From an uncultured Eubacteriales bacterium (GTDB lineage: Bacteria; Bacillota; Clostridia; Monoglobales; Monoglobaceae), in the NCBI GenBank assembly GCA_900555375.1, contig USLC01000060.1:1-5761 (forward strand): a stretch of 5,761 nucleotides of DNA, written 5' to 3'. Under the pieces are notes generated by a model. The model was not told where the DNA came from, did not search any database, and worked only from the letters and a program-made list of their open reading frames with translations. Positions 1 to 5,761 of this stretch are shown in pieces (positions within the stretch are counted from its first letter, which is position 1; each line of letters begins with the position of its first letter). The position numbers and the translations under genes were made by a program.

Positions 1-2
1 GC

Positions 3-740
3 GTCAAGAATCAGGTCGTCAAAAAACTTTATAAGCTCTACCGTGTGAGAATCACCCCTCTGCTTTTTGTAATAGCAGTCAATAACAAGGCTTTTGTCCT
101 TTAATATATCTGTATTTGTTCCGCTTTCCATATCATCATATGTTTTTGAGTCCAGCATAGCCGAACCGCTGAAACGGTCGGCATACTGCGGATACTTTGC
201 CTTTAACGCATCGTTATCGCAAAGCGCCGTCACAAACAAAAACTTGCTGTCCTGAATATCCGTTACTCCCGGCTCCCAGAAGATATTCAGCAAATCAATC
301 TTTTTGATATCGATTTCGCCCATATTGCCGCAAAGATTCGGGTTATAAAATATCCCGTAACACGCCGCTCCGTTTTTAAGCTTATACCACCACGCACGGC
401 TGTAGGTTCGCTTAAATCCGCATAAGTCCAGCTGAAGCGGAAGTATTTTTGTAAACATCTCTGCCGTCTCGCGGTCACTCTCTTCACGTTCAAGCACGTT
501 CGGTTCGGGATAATTGTCCATTGCATCGGCGTGCTTGTTTGCTATAATATTAAACAGGTACGGCGTTACCGGCTCATCAATTTCTATTTTATTGTTATTG
601 TATCGCGCTTTAAACCAGCGGTTGTTCTCGATTATTCTTCTGTCCAGAGTCTTTTTATGTTCTTTGTACATATTAAAAGACTCAACTATTTTTGAAAAAA
701 ACTCCTGTTTTATTTTTCCGTTATAAGATTCATTTAACAT
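3..740 (-). CDS. Phage portal protein, P22-like (partial, N-terminal 246 residues)
   Basis: Portal proteins form the dodecameric ring at the capsid vertex through which phage DNA is packaged and ejected, and which joins head to tail. The frame stays open for 246 codons from ATG at 740 and leaves the window without a stop, so the C-terminal part is missing; whole portals of this type are usually well over 400 residues. The translation starts MLNESYNGKIKQ. Recognisable blocks are NNRWFKARYNNN (39-50), NIIANKHADAMDNYPEPNV (64-82), YSRAWWYKLKNG (113-124) and KIDLLNIFWEPGVTDIQ (147-163). I recognise these as typical of P22-like portals from Firmicutes phages; this is recall, not a search. A good AAAGGAG site lies 9 nt before the start. 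The gene follows the tail-fibre-like gene by 32 nt and is probably cotranscribed with it. No frameshift is visible, so the gene may be intact. Other head or terminase genes cannot be seen. Confidence 0.82.
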   Translation of the reverse strand, partial: MLNESYNGKIKQEFFSKIVESFNMYKEHKKTLDRRIIENNRWFKARYNNNKIEIDEPVTPYLFNIIANKHADAMDNYPEPNVLEREESDRETAEMFTKILPLQLDLCGFKRTYSRAWWYKLKNGAACYGIFYNPNLCGNMGEIDIKKIDLLNIFWEPGVTDIQDSKFLFVTALCDNDALKAKYPQYADRFSGSAMLDSKTYDDMESGTNTDILKDKSLVIDCYYKKQRGDSHTVELIKFFDDLILD

Positions 741-772
741 AATATTTTTCTCCTTTATTCTTTTTTATATTT

Positions 773-1657
773 TTAACCCAAACTGCTCTTTAACCCCGAA
801 ATCTCATTTTCGAGGGCGGATATCTTTTGATTTATATCCGTGCCGTTAATATACACCTTGCTTCCGCTGAGCCAAAGCTCTCCGCTATCCCACAGAGTAA
901 CAAATGCCTGACCGCCGACTATGCCCATACTTGCATAACTTTCGTTCTTTTCAATTTTAAACGAGCCGTTCGTGTATGTAACTCCGTTAAAAACCTTTTT
1001 GCCGCTTCCGTCTCCCGCACCGAGGACAAGATAAGCCGTGCCGTCGTTTGCCACCGTCATTCCGAGTTTTTGAAGCCTTCCGTTTTTGTCCTGCATTATT
1101 TTGATTCCCGTTTGGTCAATGTCCGCAAACACCCCGCCGTTATTGTTTGAATACGAGGTATAGTCCGTACCGATTATGGTCGAAGCATATATTGTGCTTC
1201 CCTCAAGGGTTCCGCTGAAAACCGCGTCGCCGCCGCTGCTTATTCCGACTGTCGGCTCTCCCTTTTCATTGCAAAGCATAAACACAAAAGAGCCTTTCTG
1301 CTTATCATACTCGGCAACAAATCTGTTGTTTCTGCCGTCGCTTATCACAATGCTTGAGCCGCTGATGCTGAGCTTTCCGTTTTTGTCCTCAACATTTACA
1401 AGTCCCGTGTCTATGCTTCCCGCTTTAAGCTTGTCCGCCGTCAGCGCACCTATTTGAGCATTTGATATTTTTGCATTTGTTGCATCGATGTTTTCCGCCT
1501 TGACCGAGGCAGCCTCGATTACGTTTCCGCTGTCTAAGTTATTAAACAGATACGTAAGCTCGTCCACCAAAGCCGTTCCCCAATTTTTGATTTTTCCGAT
1601 ATCCTCCGATGTGTTTCCCGTCAGTTTGGGAGGAATCGGTGTTGTAAAGTTTGGCAT
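773..1657 (-). CDS. Phage tail fibre / baseplate-like structural protein
   Basis: This is probably a virion tail or receptor-binding structural protein of about 294 residues. The N-terminal part (MPNFTTPIPPKLTGNTSEDI, then KNWGTALVDELTYLFNNLDSGNV) looks like an attachment domain. It is followed by a segment rich in NIDATNAKISNAQIGALTADKLKAG-like steps (residues 56-80), a repetitive style that I know from clostridial phage tail and host-specificity proteins. The middle and C-terminal parts are Gly/Ser/Asn-rich, beta-strand-like sequence (GKLSISGSSIVI, SGELWLSGSKVYING). The last 20 residues (INQKISALENEISGLKSSLG) have heptad-like hydrophobic spacing and may be a short trimeric coiled coil. There is no signal peptide or catalytic motif. 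An ATG four codons upstream (1669) is in frame, but the AAGAAGGG site directly abuts it with no spacer. That site lies about 12 nt before the ATG at 1657, which I therefore prefer. The portal gene follows downstream. The structural role is fairly sure; the exact tail part is not. Confidence 0.75.
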   Translation of the reverse strand: MPNFTTPIPPKLTGNTSEDIGKIKNWGTALVDELTYLFNNLDSGNVIEAASVKAENIDATNAKISNAQIGALTADKLKAGSIDTGLVNVEDKNGKLSISGSSIVISDGRNNRFVAEYDKQKGSFVFMLCNEKGEPTVGISSGGDAVFSGTLEGSTIYASTIIGTDYTSYSNNNGGVFADIDQTGIKIMQDKNGRLQKLGMTVANDGTAYLVLGAGDGSGKKVFNGVTYTNGSFKIEKNESYASMGIVGGQAFVTLWDSGELWLSGSKVYINGTDINQKISALENEISGLKSSLG

Positions 1658-1741
1658 ATTTAGCCACATCCCTTCTTAAAATATTTTTGCGTTTCCGAAT
1701 CTTTGATTCTTTCTTCGCTGTTTACAAGCATATTCTACACA

Positions 1742-1769
1742 AATATAAAGTGCCATTTCGTGCCATCAA
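1742..1769 (-). promoter_or_regulatory. Candidate promoter for the phage fibre-portal genes
   Basis: On the minus strand, TTGATG (1764-1769, four of six matches to the -35 consensus) is followed after 16 bp by TATATT (1742-1747, five of six matches to the -10). Transcription would begin near 1735 and give a leader of about 78 nt before the fibre start at 1657. The two GTGCCAT repeats fall on the spacer and the -35 of this promoter. In AT-rich DNA such matches arise easily by chance. Confidence 0.35.
1750..1766. repeat. Two GTGCCAT direct repeats, 10-bp period
   Basis: GTGCCAT occurs at 1750-1756 and again at 1760-1766, separated by TTC. The period is 10 bp, so both copies face the same side of the DNA helix, as expected for a protein bound as a tandem pair. 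I did not notice other copies in the window. Possible roles are an operator over the leftward promoter or arm-type sites for a tyrosine integrase near a prophage end. The sequence alone cannot decide between them. Confidence 0.6.
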
Positions 1770-1813
1770 CAAAAATTTTACAGCAAAGTTTAAAAGCCCC
1801 GTGCAAAATATGT

Positions 1814-1823
1814 GAATATATTC
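1814..1823. promoter_or_regulatory. Perfect 10-bp palindrome GAATATATTC, candidate operator
   Basis: GAATATATTC is its own reverse complement, and the flanks extend the symmetry imperfectly (GTGAATATATTCGC has G/C ends). It ends 12 bp upstream of the -35 of the ABC operon promoter, where a dimeric regulator could act. Exporter operons of this family often have a MarR-type regulator, but none is encoded in the window. A short AT-rich palindrome could also be chance. Confidence 0.3.
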
Positions 1824-1835
1824 GCTGTAATATTA

Positions 1836-1864
1836 TTGTTATTTATTAAAATTTGTGGTAAAAT
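1836..1864 (+). promoter_or_regulatory. Promoter of the ABC exporter operon (extended -10)
   Basis: A -35 TTGTTA (1836-1841, four of six matches) is separated by exactly 17 bp from a -10 TAAAAT (1859-1864, five of six). A TG dinucleotide at 1856-1857 makes it an extended -10 promoter. Transcription would start near 1871, leaving a leader of about 90 nt before the ATG at 1960. This position also argues against translation from the TTG at 1873 or ATG at 1879, which would have almost no leader. Confidence 0.65.
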
Positions 1865-1908
1865 AGAATAGATTGGCAATGACGGCAAGTCAAAATCTTT
1901 CGAAATTA

Positions 1909-1943
1909 CGCCGATTAAGGCGGGTTCGGATAACTAATCTCGG
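1909..1943 (+). promoter_or_regulatory. Competing hairpins in the ABC operon leader
   Basis: CGCC (1909-1912) can pair with GGCG (1919-1922) around a GATTAA loop. Alternatively CCGATTA (1911-1917) can pair with TAAT (1935-1938) and CGG (1941-1943) around a two-base bulge. A third option pairs CCGA (1911-1914) with TCGG (1926-1929). The folds share the same left arm and so exclude each other. The second ends only 3 nt before the AAGGAG ribosome binding site at 1947-1952. This could affect translation of the exporter, but I recognise no known riboswitch and the stems are short. Confidence 0.3.
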
Positions 1944-1959
1944 GTTAAGGAGAACATAT

Positions 1960-3687
1960 ATGTTTAAACTTGTTAAATATCTCAGGGGCTATATAAAGGA
2001 ATGTATACTCGGCCCTCTCTTCAAATTTTTGGAGGCGTGCTTTGAGCTGACCGTTCCGGTCATTATGGCAAATATCATAGATGTGGGAATCTACGGCTCT
2101 GACAAGGCCTATATTTTAAAAATGTGCGGTCTGCTTGTACTTATGGGAATTTTAGGTCTTTGCAGCGCCCTTACAGCGCAGTATTTTGCCGCAAAGGCGG
2201 CATACGGCTTCGGCACCGCCGTCCGCAGAGATATGTTTAAAAAAATTAACTCTCTCTCTATGGCACAGCTTGACAGCTTTGGGGCGTCATCTCTCATCAC
2301 AAGAATCACGGGCGATATTAACCGCGCGGAATCGGGCGTAAATATGTTTCTTCGCCTTTTTTTGCGCTCTCCTTTTATAGTCGTAGGCGCAATGGTCGCG
2401 GCAATTATGCTTGATTCCAAAACCGCGGCGGTCTTTCTTATCGCCGTGCCGGTTATGGGTCTTTTGATATTTATTTTAATGCATATTTCCGTTCCGTTTT
2501 ACAAAAAGGCTCAAACAAGCCTTGACAAGGTTTCGCAAATCACGCGCGAGAATCTGACAGGCGTCCGCGTAATCAGAGCTTTCTCTCGGCAGGAAGCCGA
2601 GATTAAAGACTTTTCCGATGCAAATTCAGAGCTTTTCGGCATAAATGAAAAGGTCGGCGGAATATCGGCTTTGATGAACCCCCTTACTTATATAGTGGTA
2701 AACCTCGCGGTTATAGCGGTTCTATGGGTCGGCGGAATCCGCGTAAATATAGGCGGAATGCAGCAGGGCGAGGTTGTGGCGATGGTCAACTACCTCACTC
2801 AGATTCTGGTCGCTTTGCTTGTTTTGGCACAGCTTATAGTGACCCTTACAAAGGCAATGGCATCGGGCGCACGTATTTCAGCCGTTTTAGAACTTCAGCC
2901 CGATATGAAAGACGGCAGCGGCGCGGACGGCAACAATAATGAGGGCTGCCCCGTTATTGAATTTGAAAATGTAAGCTTTGCGTACGGCTCTTCAAAAGAA
3001 TCCGCTCTTTCAAACATAAGCTTTAAACTGTACCGCGGTCAAAGCCTCGGCATAATCGGCGGCACGGGCTCGGGCAAAAGCACTTTGGTGAACCTTATCC
3101 CAAGATTTTATGATGTGACGCAAGGGAATATTAAAATTGACGGCTGTGATATACAAAGCTATACTCTCGCACAGCTGCGCAAAAAAATCGGATACGTGCC
3201 GCAAAAGGCATCACTTCTGACGGGAACAATCCGCGAAAATATGCGCTGGCGCAGCGAAACCGCAACCGATGATGAAATAATCAAAGCATTAAAAACGGCG
3301 CAGGCATACGACTTTATTTTTGAAAAGGACGGTCTTGATACCGCCGTATCGCACGAGGGCAAAAACTTTTCGGGCGGTCAGCGGCAAAGACTTACAATTG
3401 CAAGAGCCCTGGTCGCGAATCCTGAAATTCTTATACTTGACGACAGCTCTTCTGCCCTTGACCTTATGACAGAGGCTAACCTTCGCCGCGCCCTTGGCGA
3501 ATCTGACCCGAATATGACACGCGTAACCGTATCGCAAAGGATTTCGGCAATCCGCGATGCGGACTTAATTCTTGTTCTTGACGACGGTGCCGCCGTCGGA
3601 GCGGGAACGCATACGCAGCTGCTTGAAAGCTGTGAAATTTACCGCGAAATCTGTGCAACCCAGATTCCGGAAGAACTTAATAAATAA
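1960..3687 (+). CDS. Heterodimeric ABC exporter half-transporter, degenerate-site subunit
   Basis: This is a 575-residue ABCB/MDR-type half-transporter in the cytoplasmic membrane, with an N-terminal six-helix domain and a C-terminal ATPase. Probable helices lie near residues 17-41, 54-76, 136-151, 155-176, 239-258 and 274-297. The nucleotide-binding domain shows an A-loop Tyr (342), Walker A GGTGSGKS (367-374), Q-loop Gln (415), signature FSGGQ (470-474), Walker B LILDD with Asp 495 at the usual catalytic Glu position, D-loop SALD (498-501), and Gln 526 in VSQR where the switch His is normal. These two substitutions mark the degenerate-site partner of heterodimeric exporters such as TM287 and BmrC. 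The start is chosen at ATG 1960: AAGGAG lies 7 nt upstream and MFKLVKYLRGYIKE is a typical family N-terminus. The frame is open back to TTG 1873, but that would add a basic 29-residue extension with no ribosome site. The gene begins a two-gene operon. The substrate (drug, peptide or lipid) is unknown. Confidence 0.96.
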   Translation: MFKLVKYLRGYIKECILGPLFKFLEACFELTVPVIMANIIDVGIYGSDKAYILKMCGLLVLMGILGLCSALTAQYFAAKAAYGFGTAVRRDMFKKINSLSMAQLDSFGASSLITRITGDINRAESGVNMFLRLFLRSPFIVVGAMVAAIMLDSKTAAVFLIAVPVMGLLIFILMHISVPFYKKAQTSLDKVSQITRENLTGVRVIRAFSRQEAEIKDFSDANSELFGINEKVGGISALMNPLTYIVVNLAVIAVLWVGGIRVNIGGMQQGEVVAMVNYLTQILVALLVLAQLIVTLTKAMASGARISAVLELQPDMKDGSGADGNNNEGCPVIEFENVSFAYGSSKESALSNISFKLYRGQSLGIIGGTGSGKSTLVNLIPRFYDVTQGNIKIDGCDIQSYTLAQLRKKIGYVPQKASLLTGTIRENMRWRSETATDDEIIKALKTAQAYDFIFEKDGLDTAVSHEGKNFSGGQRQRLTIARALVANPEILILDDSSSALDLMTEANLRRALGESDPNMTRVTVSQRISAIRDADLILVLDDGAAVGAGTHTQLLESCEIYREICATQIPEELNK

Positions 3688-3712
3688 TGCGCTGCGGAAA
3701 GGAGAAAAATAA

Positions 3713-5488
3713 ATGAGCAAAAAACAAAAAACACTTGACAAAAGCACCGTCGGCAAAGTATGGCAGCTTATCGGCGCGTATAAATTTTCTTTTATTCTGT
3801 CGCTTGTATTTGCGGCAATAAGCGTTGCTCTTACACTTTATGCGCCTATCATAACGGGCAGGGGAATAGACCTGATTGTCGGCAGCGGAAAGGTCGATTT
3901 TGCCGCGCTTATGCCCCTGCTTATGAAGCTTGGCATCGTAACGCTTTTAACCGCTGTATCACAATGGCTGATGGGCGTTTTAAATAACAGAATCGCCTAC
4001 GGCGCGGTTAACGATGTAAGATACAAGGCATTTAAAAAAATGCAGATTCTGCCGCTTAAGTTTATCGACTCTGTCGGCTACGGCGACATAATAAGCCGTA
4101 TAACAACCGATGCCGATCAGCTTTCCGACGGTCTTATTCTGGGCTTTTCGCAGTTCTTTACAGGTATAGCCACAATCCTCGGCACGCTTATATTTATGTT
4201 TAAGATAAACCCCATAATCACCGCCGCCGTTGTTATTATGACGCCGCTCTCATTCTTTGTTGCAAAGTTTGTTTCGGGGCGCACATACGAGCTGTTTAAA
4301 AAGCAGGCGGAGACAAGAAGCCGCATAACCTCGCTTGCGGAAGAGGTCATAGGAAACCAAAAACCCGTGCGCGCCTTTGGGTACGAAGAAGAGGCACAGC
4401 GAAGGTTTGACAATATAAATTCAGAGCTTTGCAGCGTCGGTCTCCGCGCCGTATTCTTCTCATCTCTTACAAATCCGTCAACAAGATTTGTAAACAATCT
4501 GGTCTACGCAACGGTAGGCGTGGCGGGGGCATTTGCCGTCCTCGGAAGCTTCGGCGCGGGGCTTGCTTTAACCGTCGGAGAGCTTACCTGCTTTTTGACA
4601 TATGCAAATCAGTATACCAAGCCGTTTAACGAAATCTCGGGTGTTATAACCGAGCTTCAGAACGCTTTGGCATCGGCAAAACATCTGTTTGATTTAATAG
4701 ATGAGACCCCTCAGCTGCCCGACAAGGAAAATGCGCGCGTTTTGAAAGACGCGGACGGAAGTGTAGACATTAAAAATGTCAGCTTTTCTTATACCCCCGA
4801 TGTTCCGCTTATAGAAGACTTTAATCTCAAGGTTAATCCCGGTCAGCGAATAGCGATAGTCGGTCCCACGGGCTGCGGAAAAACAACTTTTATAAATCTT
4901 TTAATGAGATTCTATGACGTAAACAAAGGAAGCATATCGGTCAGCGGTACGGATATAAGAGATATAACGCGCGACAGCCTGCGCGGAAGCTTCGGAATGG
5001 TTCTTCAGGACACTTGGCTGAAGTCAGACACAATCCGCAATAATATTGCCTACGCAAACCCCGATGCCTCCGATGAAGAGGTCATTGCCGCCGCCAAGGC
5101 AGCCCACGCGCACAGCTTCATCAAGCGTCTGCCCGATGGGTATGATACCGTAATATCCGAAAACGGCGAGAATATTTCTCAGGGACAAAAGCAGCTTTTA
5201 TGCATAGCAAGGGTTATGCTTGCCCTTCCGCCTATGCTGATACTTGACGAGGCAACCAGCTCTATCGACACCCGAACCGAGATACGCATACAAAAAGCAT
5301 TTGAAGAAATGATGTGCGGAAGAACAAGCTTTATAGTTGCCCACCGTCTCTCTACCATTTGCAACGCAGATGTCATTTTGGTAATGCGCGACGGGCATAT
5401 AATCGAGCAAGGCTCTCACACAGAGCTTATGCGCAAGGGAGGTTTTTACTCAAAGCTTTACAACAGCCAGCTTGGCGTTGAATCATAA
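3713..5488 (+). CDS. Heterodimeric ABC exporter half-transporter, catalytic-site subunit
   Basis: This 591-residue partner subunit has the same layout: six membrane helices (first two near residues 25-46 and 66-90, then 143-163, 167-187, 262-283 and from about 287), then an ATPase domain. Visible motifs are A-loop Tyr 360, Walker A GPTGCGKT (384-391), Q-loop Gln 432 in VLQDTWL, an X-loop-like SENGEN (482-487), signature ISQGQ (488-492), Walker B MLILDE with Asp 512 and catalytic Glu 513, D-loop SSID (516-519) and switch His 544 in VAHR. Glu and His are intact, so this Walker side with the FSGGQ signature of the upstream partner makes the hydrolysing site. Its own ISQGQ, lacking the usual LSGGQ, completes the degenerate site. 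The same division is known for TM288 and BmrD. The ATG has AAAGGAG 8 nt upstream and follows the upstream stop by 25 nt, so the two are cotranscribed. The family is COG1132-like; the substrate cannot be deduced. Confidence 0.96.
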   Translation: MSKKQKTLDKSTVGKVWQLIGAYKFSFILSLVFAAISVALTLYAPIITGRGIDLIVGSGKVDFAALMPLLMKLGIVTLLTAVSQWLMGVLNNRIAYGAVNDVRYKAFKKMQILPLKFIDSVGYGDIISRITTDADQLSDGLILGFSQFFTGIATILGTLIFMFKINPIITAAVVIMTPLSFFVAKFVSGRTYELFKKQAETRSRITSLAEEVIGNQKPVRAFGYEEEAQRRFDNINSELCSVGLRAVFFSSLTNPSTRFVNNLVYATVGVAGAFAVLGSFGAGLALTVGELTCFLTYANQYTKPFNEISGVITELQNALASAKHLFDLIDETPQLPDKENARVLKDADGSVDIKNVSFSYTPDVPLIEDFNLKVNPGQRIAIVGPTGCGKTTFINLLMRFYDVNKGSISVSGTDIRDITRDSLRGSFGMVLQDTWLKSDTIRNNIAYANPDASDEEVIAAAKAAHAHSFIKRLPDGYDTVISENGENISQGQKQLLCIARVMLALPPMLILDEATSSIDTRTEIRIQKAFEEMMCGRTSFIVAHRLSTICNADVILVMRDGHIIEQGSHTELMRKGGFYSKLYNSQLGVES

Positions 5489-5494
5489 AATCCG

Positions 5495-5546
5495 TTTGTC
5501 AATGTTTATTTCTTATATTTTAAATGTTTAAAAAATGCTTGACAAA
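5495..5546. repeat. Inverted repeats between the exporter operon and the next promoter
   Basis: TTTGTCAA (5495-5502) and TTGACAAA (5539-5546) are exact reverse complements. The right copy contains the -35 box of the downstream promoter. Between them sits TTTTAAA-TG-TTTAAAA (5518-5533), another perfect inverted repeat followed by A's. No GC-rich terminator follows the exporter operon at 5488, so this AT-rich symmetrical DNA may act as a weak terminator or as an operator for the next gene. Either role is a guess. Confidence 0.35.
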
Positions 5547-5567
5547 TAAATAACAATATGGTATTAT
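5539..5567 (+). promoter_or_regulatory. Strong sigma-A-type promoter with extended -10
   Basis: A perfect -35 TTGACA (5539-5544), a 17-bp spacer and -10 TATTAT (5562-5567) preceded by TGG (5559-5561) give a near-consensus extended promoter. Transcription should start near 5574. The downstream gene therefore has its own transcript with a leader of about 136 nt, long enough to carry regulation, rather than depending on readthrough from the exporter operon. Confidence 0.82.
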
Positions 5568-5643
5568 CTATGTAAATCAAGGATATTTTTTAAATTTATG
5601 TATTAAATTTTATCTTTTGGTCATAATTTAATATAGTATTAAT

Positions 5644-5680
5644 GGGAGCCAGCTGTCTGTAGAGGATGCGCTCCCTTTTT
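5644..5680 (+). terminator. Hairpin plus T-tract in the leader: attenuator or cis-regulatory RNA
   Basis: GGGAGC (5644-5649) pairs perfectly with GCTCCC (5670-5675), directly followed by TTTTT (5676-5680), the form of an intrinsic terminator. It lies about 70 nt downstream of the preceding promoter start and 20 nt before the next ribosome binding site. It would therefore end that promoter's own transcript prematurely, which is the arrangement of an attenuator. The loop is 20 nt, unusually large for a plain terminator, and contains CTGTCT (5653-5658). This is exactly complementary to AGACAG (5696-5701), which overlaps the AGGTG ribosome site of the next gene. No known riboswitch consensus is recognised. 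Confidence 0.6.
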
Positions 5681-5709
5681 GCATATTTATATAAAAGACA
5701 GGTGATGAA

Positions 5710-5761
5710 ATGACAGAAATTAAGAAACCGGGATTGAAGAATTCAAAGACGATAACAGCAA
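5710..5761 (+). CDS. Unidentified protein, N-terminal 17 residues only (partial)
   Basis: ATG at 5710 opens a frame reading MTEIKKPGLKNSKTITA to the window edge. AGGTG (5700-5704) lies 5 nt upstream, a reasonable ribosome binding site. The strong promoter and structured leader just upstream support a real gene. The visible part is basic and polar, as expected for a cytoplasmic N-terminus before a possible first membrane helix, but seventeen residues are too few to name a family. A small-molecule transporter would fit a leader-regulated gene; that is only a guess. Confidence 0.6.
   Translation, partial: MTEIKKPGLKNSKTITA

Larger units (their letters stand above)
1670..1835. other. Divergent intergenic region, likely prophage/host boundary
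   Basis: This AT-rich stretch lies between the leftward phage genes and the promoter of the rightward ABC exporter operon. I see no convincing reading frame, tRNA gene or integrase remnant. Visible elements are a small GAATC-TTT-GATTC hairpin (1697-1709), the paired GTGCCAT repeats, a possible leftward promoter and the GAATATATTC palindrome, each listed separately. Because phage structural genes lie on one side and transporter genes on the other, the attachment junction, if there is one, should fall here. No duplicated core can be recognised without the other end of the element. Confidence 0.45.

Noticed and set aside
514..726. 70-codon plus-strand frame opposite the portal gene
   Set aside because: It overlaps the clearly recognisable portal coding sequence on the other strand. 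Its hydrophobic content follows from the complementary codons.
827..1150. Open frame on the plus strand opposite the fibre-like gene
   Set aside because: It is antisense to a better-supported gene, has no ribosome binding site and no recognisable protein character; the same holds for other frames overlapping this gene.
1658..1669. ATG at 1669 as the start of the fibre-like protein
   Set aside because: The AAGAAGGG ribosome site touches this ATG with no spacer. The next Met, at 1657, is about 12 nt away and begins a protein starting MPNF, which I consider the usual N-terminus.
1919..1944. tRNA T-arm-like GGTTCGGAT segment as an attachment-site tRNA remnant
   Set aside because: There is no matching acceptor, anticodon or D-arm around it. 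The resemblance is limited to GGTTCG.
1873..1959. Upstream in-frame start (TTG 1873 or ATG 1879) for the first exporter subunit
   Set aside because: It has no ribosome binding site, lies within a few bases of the predicted transcription start, and adds a basic Arg-rich 29-residue extension unlike family members. ATG 1960 has AAGGAG at ideal spacing.
4117..4497. 126-codon open frame on the minus strand inside the second exporter gene
   Set aside because: It is the reverse-frame shadow of a conserved membrane-domain coding region and has no promoter or ribosome site of its own.
5574..5709. Known riboswitch classes (THF, preQ1, lysine, TPP, cobalamin, FMN) in the leader of the 5710 gene
   Set aside because: The conserved cores that I remember for these classes are absent. 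Only a generic hairpin, a T-tract and the loop-RBS match are visible.
1..5761. CRISPR array, insertion sequence or rRNA
   Set aside because: No regularly spaced repeats, transposase-like protein, terminal inverted repeats or rRNA-like sequence were seen.

Overview
The window looks like a piece of a Bacillota (probably Clostridia) chromosome, possibly from a gut anaerobe. This is inferred from the style of the sequence: moderate GC in genes, very AT-rich intergenic DNA, AGGAG-type ribosome binding sites, sigma-A-like promoters, and protein sequences that resemble clostridial phage and ABC-exporter families. No taxonomic marker is present, so the assignment is tentative.

Left part (1-1669, minus strand): two phage structural genes read leftwards. 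The first in transcription order is a roughly 294-residue tail fibre or baseplate-like protein. It is followed after 32 bases by the N-terminal 246 residues of a P22-like portal protein that runs off the left edge. They are probably the end of an integrated prophage or a prophage remnant. Finding a fibre gene directly before the portal, with no terminase between them and host-type genes next door, is the most unusual organisational feature here.

Divergent junction (1670-1959): about 290 bases without a convincing gene. It holds a candidate leftward promoter overlapping two GTGCCAT direct repeats exactly 10 bp apart, a perfect 10-bp palindrome, a good rightward extended -10 promoter, and a roughly 90-nt leader with competing hairpins that ends in a strong ribosome binding site.

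Right part (1960-5488, plus strand): a two-gene operon for a heterodimeric type IV (ABCB/MDR-like) ABC exporter. Each protein is a half-transporter with six membrane helices followed by an ATPase domain. The first has Asp in place of the catalytic Glu and Gln in place of the switch His. The second keeps both but has an ISQGQ signature. Together they should form one degenerate and one consensus ATP site, as in TM287/288 and BmrCD. The substrate cannot be read from the sequence.

Right end (5489-5761): a near-consensus promoter (TTGACA, 17 bp, TGG-TATTAT) drives a roughly 136-nt leader. This contains a GC-rich hairpin followed by five T's, then a ribosome binding site and the first 17 codons of an unidentified gene. 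The hairpin loop is perfectly complementary over six bases to the segment overlapping that ribosome binding site, so the leader is a candidate cis-regulatory RNA (attenuator or pseudoknot). It is the best lead in the window, although it is unproven and matches no riboswitch class that I recognise.
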